50,334 nucleotides of DNA, from positions 1 to 50,334 of the forward strand of contig JAUPKJ010000259.1 of NCBI GenBank assembly GCA_030837505.1, in the 5' to 3' direction. Under the pieces are notes generated by a model. It saw nothing but the letters and a program-made list of their open reading frames with translations. It was not told the origin of the DNA and did no database searches. This document shows, one piece after another, positions 48,179 through 50,334 of this stretch (its first letter is position 1; each line of letters starts with the position of its first letter). This stretch comes from Actinomycetota bacterium. GTDB taxonomy: Bacteria > Actinomycetota > Actinomycetes > Actinomycetales > Kineosporiaceae. The translations under genes were made by a program, and so were the position numbers.

Positions 48179-48201
48179 GGGACGCTCGAGGCACTGGTGC
48201 C

Positions 48202-48966
48202 GTGAGTAGACAACAGATACCGACGTATCCGGGGGACCACGAGGCGTTGACCAGACGCCTCGGGGTCCGTCTCGGTCCCGGCATGGTCATGCTGGCCTTG
48301 ACCCACCGTTCCTATGCCTACGAGAACGGTCGGTTGCCCACCAACGAGCGTCTGGAGTTCCTCGGGGACTCCGTCCTCGGACTGATCGTGACGGATGCCC
48401 TGTTCACCCGTCACCCCGATCTGGACGAGGGGCAGCTCGCCAAGCTGCGGGCCGCCGTGGTGAACATGCGGGCCCTGGCCGACGTGGCACGTCGGTTGGA
48501 CCTCGGCCGCTTCGTGCTGCTCGGACGGGGAGAGGAGACCAGCGGCGGACGGGACAAGTCCTCGATCCTCGCCGACACCCTGGAGGCGTTGATCGGCGCC
48601 GTGTACCGCGAACAGGGCATCGACGAGGCTTCCGTGCTGGTCCGGCGACTGGTGGACCCGCTGTTGGAGTCCTCGGCGGCCATGGGTGCCGGCCTGGACT
48701 GGAAAACCTCCCTGCAGGAGCTGACGGCCAGTCTCGGACTGGGCGTGCCCGAGTACGCCGTCACGGAGGAGGGCCCTGACCACGCCAAGGTCTTCCACGC
48801 GGTGGCCTTGGTGCTGCGCAACCCCCACGGGAGCGGCAGCGGCCGAAGCAAGAAGGAAGCGGAGCAGAGGGCTGCTGCCGCAGCCTTCGAACTCCTGCAC
48901 AAGAACGGTGAGGACGAGCCCGACGACTCCTCGTCCTCGCAGAACGGGACCCCAGGGCCCCGGTGA
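48202..48966 (+). CDS. rnc: Ribonuclease III
   Basis: Cleaves double-stranded RNA in rRNA and mRNA processing. The 254-residue protein has the catalytic signature [21 protein letters not shown] with its acidic residues and [15 protein letters not shown] carrying the second metal-binding set. The C-terminal double-stranded RNA-binding domain (about 170-240) ends [24 protein letters not shown] 48202 is 23 bases after rpmF, the usual yceD-rpmF-rnc order. The last 20 residues are acidic and Ser-rich. Confidence 0.96.
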   Translation: MSRQQIPTYPGDHEALTRRLGVRLGPGMVMLALTHRSYAYENGRLPTNERLEFLGDSVLGLIVTDALFTRHPDLDEGQLAKLRAAVVNMRALADVARRLDLGRFVLLGRGEETSGGRDKSSILADTLEALIGAVYREQGIDEASVLVRRLVDPLLESSAAMGAGLDWKTSLQELTASLGLGVPEYAVTEEGPDHAKVFHAVALVLRNPHGSGSGRSKKEAEQRAAAAAFELLHKNGEDEPDDSSSSQNGTPGPR

Positions 48967-49000
48967 CGCGTCCTGCGTGACGCGCGACGAGATCGTTCCA

Positions 49001-49029
49001 CGGGCCCGGCGGTACAACCGCCGGGCCCG
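49001..49029 (+). terminator. Terminator after rnc
   Basis: CGGGCCCGGCGGT (49001-49013), a three-base loop, and a perfect 13-base complement (49017-49029). There is no T tract. Confidence 0.88.
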
Positions 49030-49174
49030 GTCGCTCTGTGCTGTCATGACCTGTTTCAAAGCCATATCTGTGGAAAGCGGTATCAAAGGGGCTGTTCGGG
49101 GGCTCCCGGGGCTCTCCCGGCGGTTTTCAGCGATCTGAGGTCGGGCCAACAGGCGCGGGCCCTGCCGTGATGGG

Positions 49175-49180
49175 TAGCCT
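49175..49180 (+). promoter_or_regulatory. -10 hexamer of a leaderless promoter
   Basis: TAGCCT, six bases, then GTG 49187. No ribosome-binding site precedes the response regulator gene. Confidence 0.55.
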
Positions 49181-49186
49181 GACGGC

Positions 49187-49834
49187 GTGGATGGTCAGGG
49201 ACGTATCCGTGTTCTGGTGGTTGACGACCATGAGGTCGTGCGCCGTGGAGTGGTTGACGTCGTCGACGCGGACCCTGCGTTGACGGTGGTCGCCGAGGCG
49301 GGTTCGGTGCTGGACGCGGTGCGTCGGGCTGCCGCTGTGCGCCCCGACGTCGCGGTGGTGGATCTCAAGCTTCCCGACGGCACCGGGATCGAGCTGGTCC
49401 GTCGCCTGCAGGAGGACCATGCGGAGATCCGCTGCGTGGTGCTGACCTCCTTCGACGACGACGACGCCGTGGCAGCGGCTCTCGATGCCGGTGCGGCGGC
49501 CTTCGTGCTGAAGACCGTTCGGGGCACAGAGATCGCCGACGTCGTGCGCGCCGTGGCCGCCGGGCGGAACCTGTTGGACGAACGTGCCGTGGCCCGGCGC
49601 AAGGCGGCCCACACCGATCCCACCGAGGCGTTGACCCCGACGGAGCGCAAGGTCCTCGAACTGATCGGGGACGGCCTGTCCAACCGGGAGATCGGCGACG
49701 AGCTGGGGCTCGCGGAGAAGACCGTGAAGAACCACGTCACGGGTCTTCTGGCGAAGATGGGCTTCAGACGGCGCACGCAGGCGGCCGCGTGGGTCGCGGC
49801 GCATCGCCAGGGCACGGGCTGGAACGTCAGCTGA
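49187..49834 (+). CDS. NarL/DevR-family response regulator
   Basis: A 215-residue two-component regulator. The receiver domain (1-125) has the acidic pair in VVDDHE, phospho-acceptor Asp59 (VVDLKLPDGTG), Thr in LTSF and Lys in VLKTV. The LuxR-type helix-turn-helix (about 148-205) reads LTPTERKVLELIGDGLSNRE then KTVKNHVTGLLAKMG. Layout resembles DevR/DosR, but the stimulus cannot be judged. The convergent sensor kinase at 49889 is a likely partner. Confidence 0.92.
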   Translation: MDGQGRIRVLVVDDHEVVRRGVVDVVDADPALTVVAEAGSVLDAVRRAAAVRPDVAVVDLKLPDGTGIELVRRLQEDHAEIRCVVLTSFDDDDAVAAALDAGAAAFVLKTVRGTEIADVVRAVAAGRNLLDERAVARRKAAHTDPTEALTPTERKVLELIGDGLSNREIGDELGLAEKTVKNHVTGLLAKMGFRRRTQAAAWVAAHRQGTGWNVS

Positions 49835-49888
49835 GAGCTGTCGGCTGCTTCTGCCTCCTGGCCGGGGCCGGTGGGCTGCGGGGGTCGA

Positions 49889-50334
49889 TCAGGCCGGCAG
49901 CGGGACCTGCCAGCGCAGGATGGTGCCCCGGGGTTCCCGGGGCAGCGCCAGACAGCGGCCGGTGTGTCGGCGGGCCCTTTCTCCCAGATGGTCCAGCCCG
50001 CTGCTGCGGTGCTGGATGGGGGGAAGGCCGACGCCGTCGTCGCTGACCTCCACGAGGATCTCCGCGTCGGACACGAGCACTTGGACCTCGACCCGTGTCG
50101 CGTGGGCGTGTCGCGCCGCGTTGGACAGCCCTTCCCTCACGACGGCGACAACGTCGTCGGCAAGATCGGCCGGTTCCACGGCGTCCAGCCGTGCCAGGTC
50201 GGGCAACCGCAGAATGGGCTGGAAACCGAGCGACGCGTGGGCCCTGTTCGCCTCACCGTGCAGGCGGTCGACGAGTCCCACGGGTTCTCCCGGGTCACGC
50301 AAGGCCCTGATGGTGGATCGGATCTGGCGGACCG
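49889..50334 (-). CDS. Sensor histidine kinase, HisKA_3/HATPase type (partial, 5' end beyond window)
   Basis: The reverse-strand frame is open to the window edge; the visible C-terminal 148 residues begin VRQIRSTIRALRDPGE, the end of the dimerisation helix of NarX/DevS-type kinases. The HATPase domain has the N box REGLSNAARHAHATRVEV, the G box VSDDGVGLPP and GLDHLGERARRHTG. Sensor domains lie outside the window. It ends 54 bases from the convergent response regulator, its probable partner. Confidence 0.88.
   Translation of the reverse strand, partial: VRQIRSTIRALRDPGEPVGLVDRLHGEANRAHASLGFQPILRLPDLARLDAVEPADLADDVVAVVREGLSNAARHAHATRVEVQVLVSDAEILVEVSDDGVGLPPIQHRSSGLDHLGERARRHTGRCLALPREPRGTILRWQVPLPA

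Overview
This is a stretch of chromosome from a high-GC Gram-positive bacterium (Actinobacteria). Gene order (ligA-gatCAB; ilvBNC-serA-leuB-ilvE-cimA; iclR-leuCD-hup-murA; gpsA-ddl-lrp-thiL-rpmB-fakA-recG-rsmD-coaD; yceD-rpmF-rnc), GTG-rich starts, a histone-like HU tail, cofC (coenzyme F420) and a cysteine-free L32 all fit. The L32 form and overall style suggest Micrococcales, but that is inference. Most of the window is conserved housekeeping sequence; the unusual material is in the spacers.

Layout. 1-6058: the tail of a methionine-synthase-like gene, NAD-dependent DNA ligase, and the GatCAB amidotransferase that makes Gln-tRNA. 6349-13329: two membrane-anchored GGDEF-EAL proteins flanking a reverse-strand malate dehydrogenase. 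13330-23354: branched-chain amino acid and serine synthesis (ilvB, ilvN, ilvC, serA, leuB, ilvE, cimA). ilvB and cimA each have an upstream leader peptide and a terminator-like hairpin, suggesting translation-coupled attenuation. 23355-24864: 1.5 kb with no convincing gene but dense palindromes and tandem repeats, including six 18-bp direct repeats whose GAAACAAGT core recurs in an upstream inverted repeat. 24865-28709: an orphan protein, a fumarylacetoacetate-hydrolase-family enzyme, tRNA-Gln(CUG), tRNA-Glu(CUC) and a secreted M4 metalloprotease; gltX, expected here by synteny, is absent. 28897-34640: an IclR regulator divergent from leuCD, then HU with a very long Lys-rich tail, and murA. 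34821-40734: a small conserved protein, cofC, an apparent plsC remnant, gpsA, ddl, a stand-alone Lrp ligand-binding domain, thiL and rpmB. 41183-48966: fakA-like, recG, rsmD, coaD, a coiled-coil protein, yceD, rpmF and rnc. 49187-50334: a NarL/DevR-type response regulator convergent with a sensor kinase cut by the window edge.

How it works together. The amino acid cluster appears to be wired at several levels. A shared 19-bp motif lies upstream of leuB, at the iclR start and in front of leuC, suggesting an LtbR/NdgR-like regulon. Leu/Val-type codons fill the ilvB leader peptide and three consecutive Ile codons lie in the cimA leader peptide. Many genes have a -10 hexamer exactly six bases before the start codon, the signature of leaderless transcripts. 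Short tandem duplications in spacers recur across the window and look like a habit of this genome. No insertion sequence, CRISPR array, rRNA or phage gene was found.
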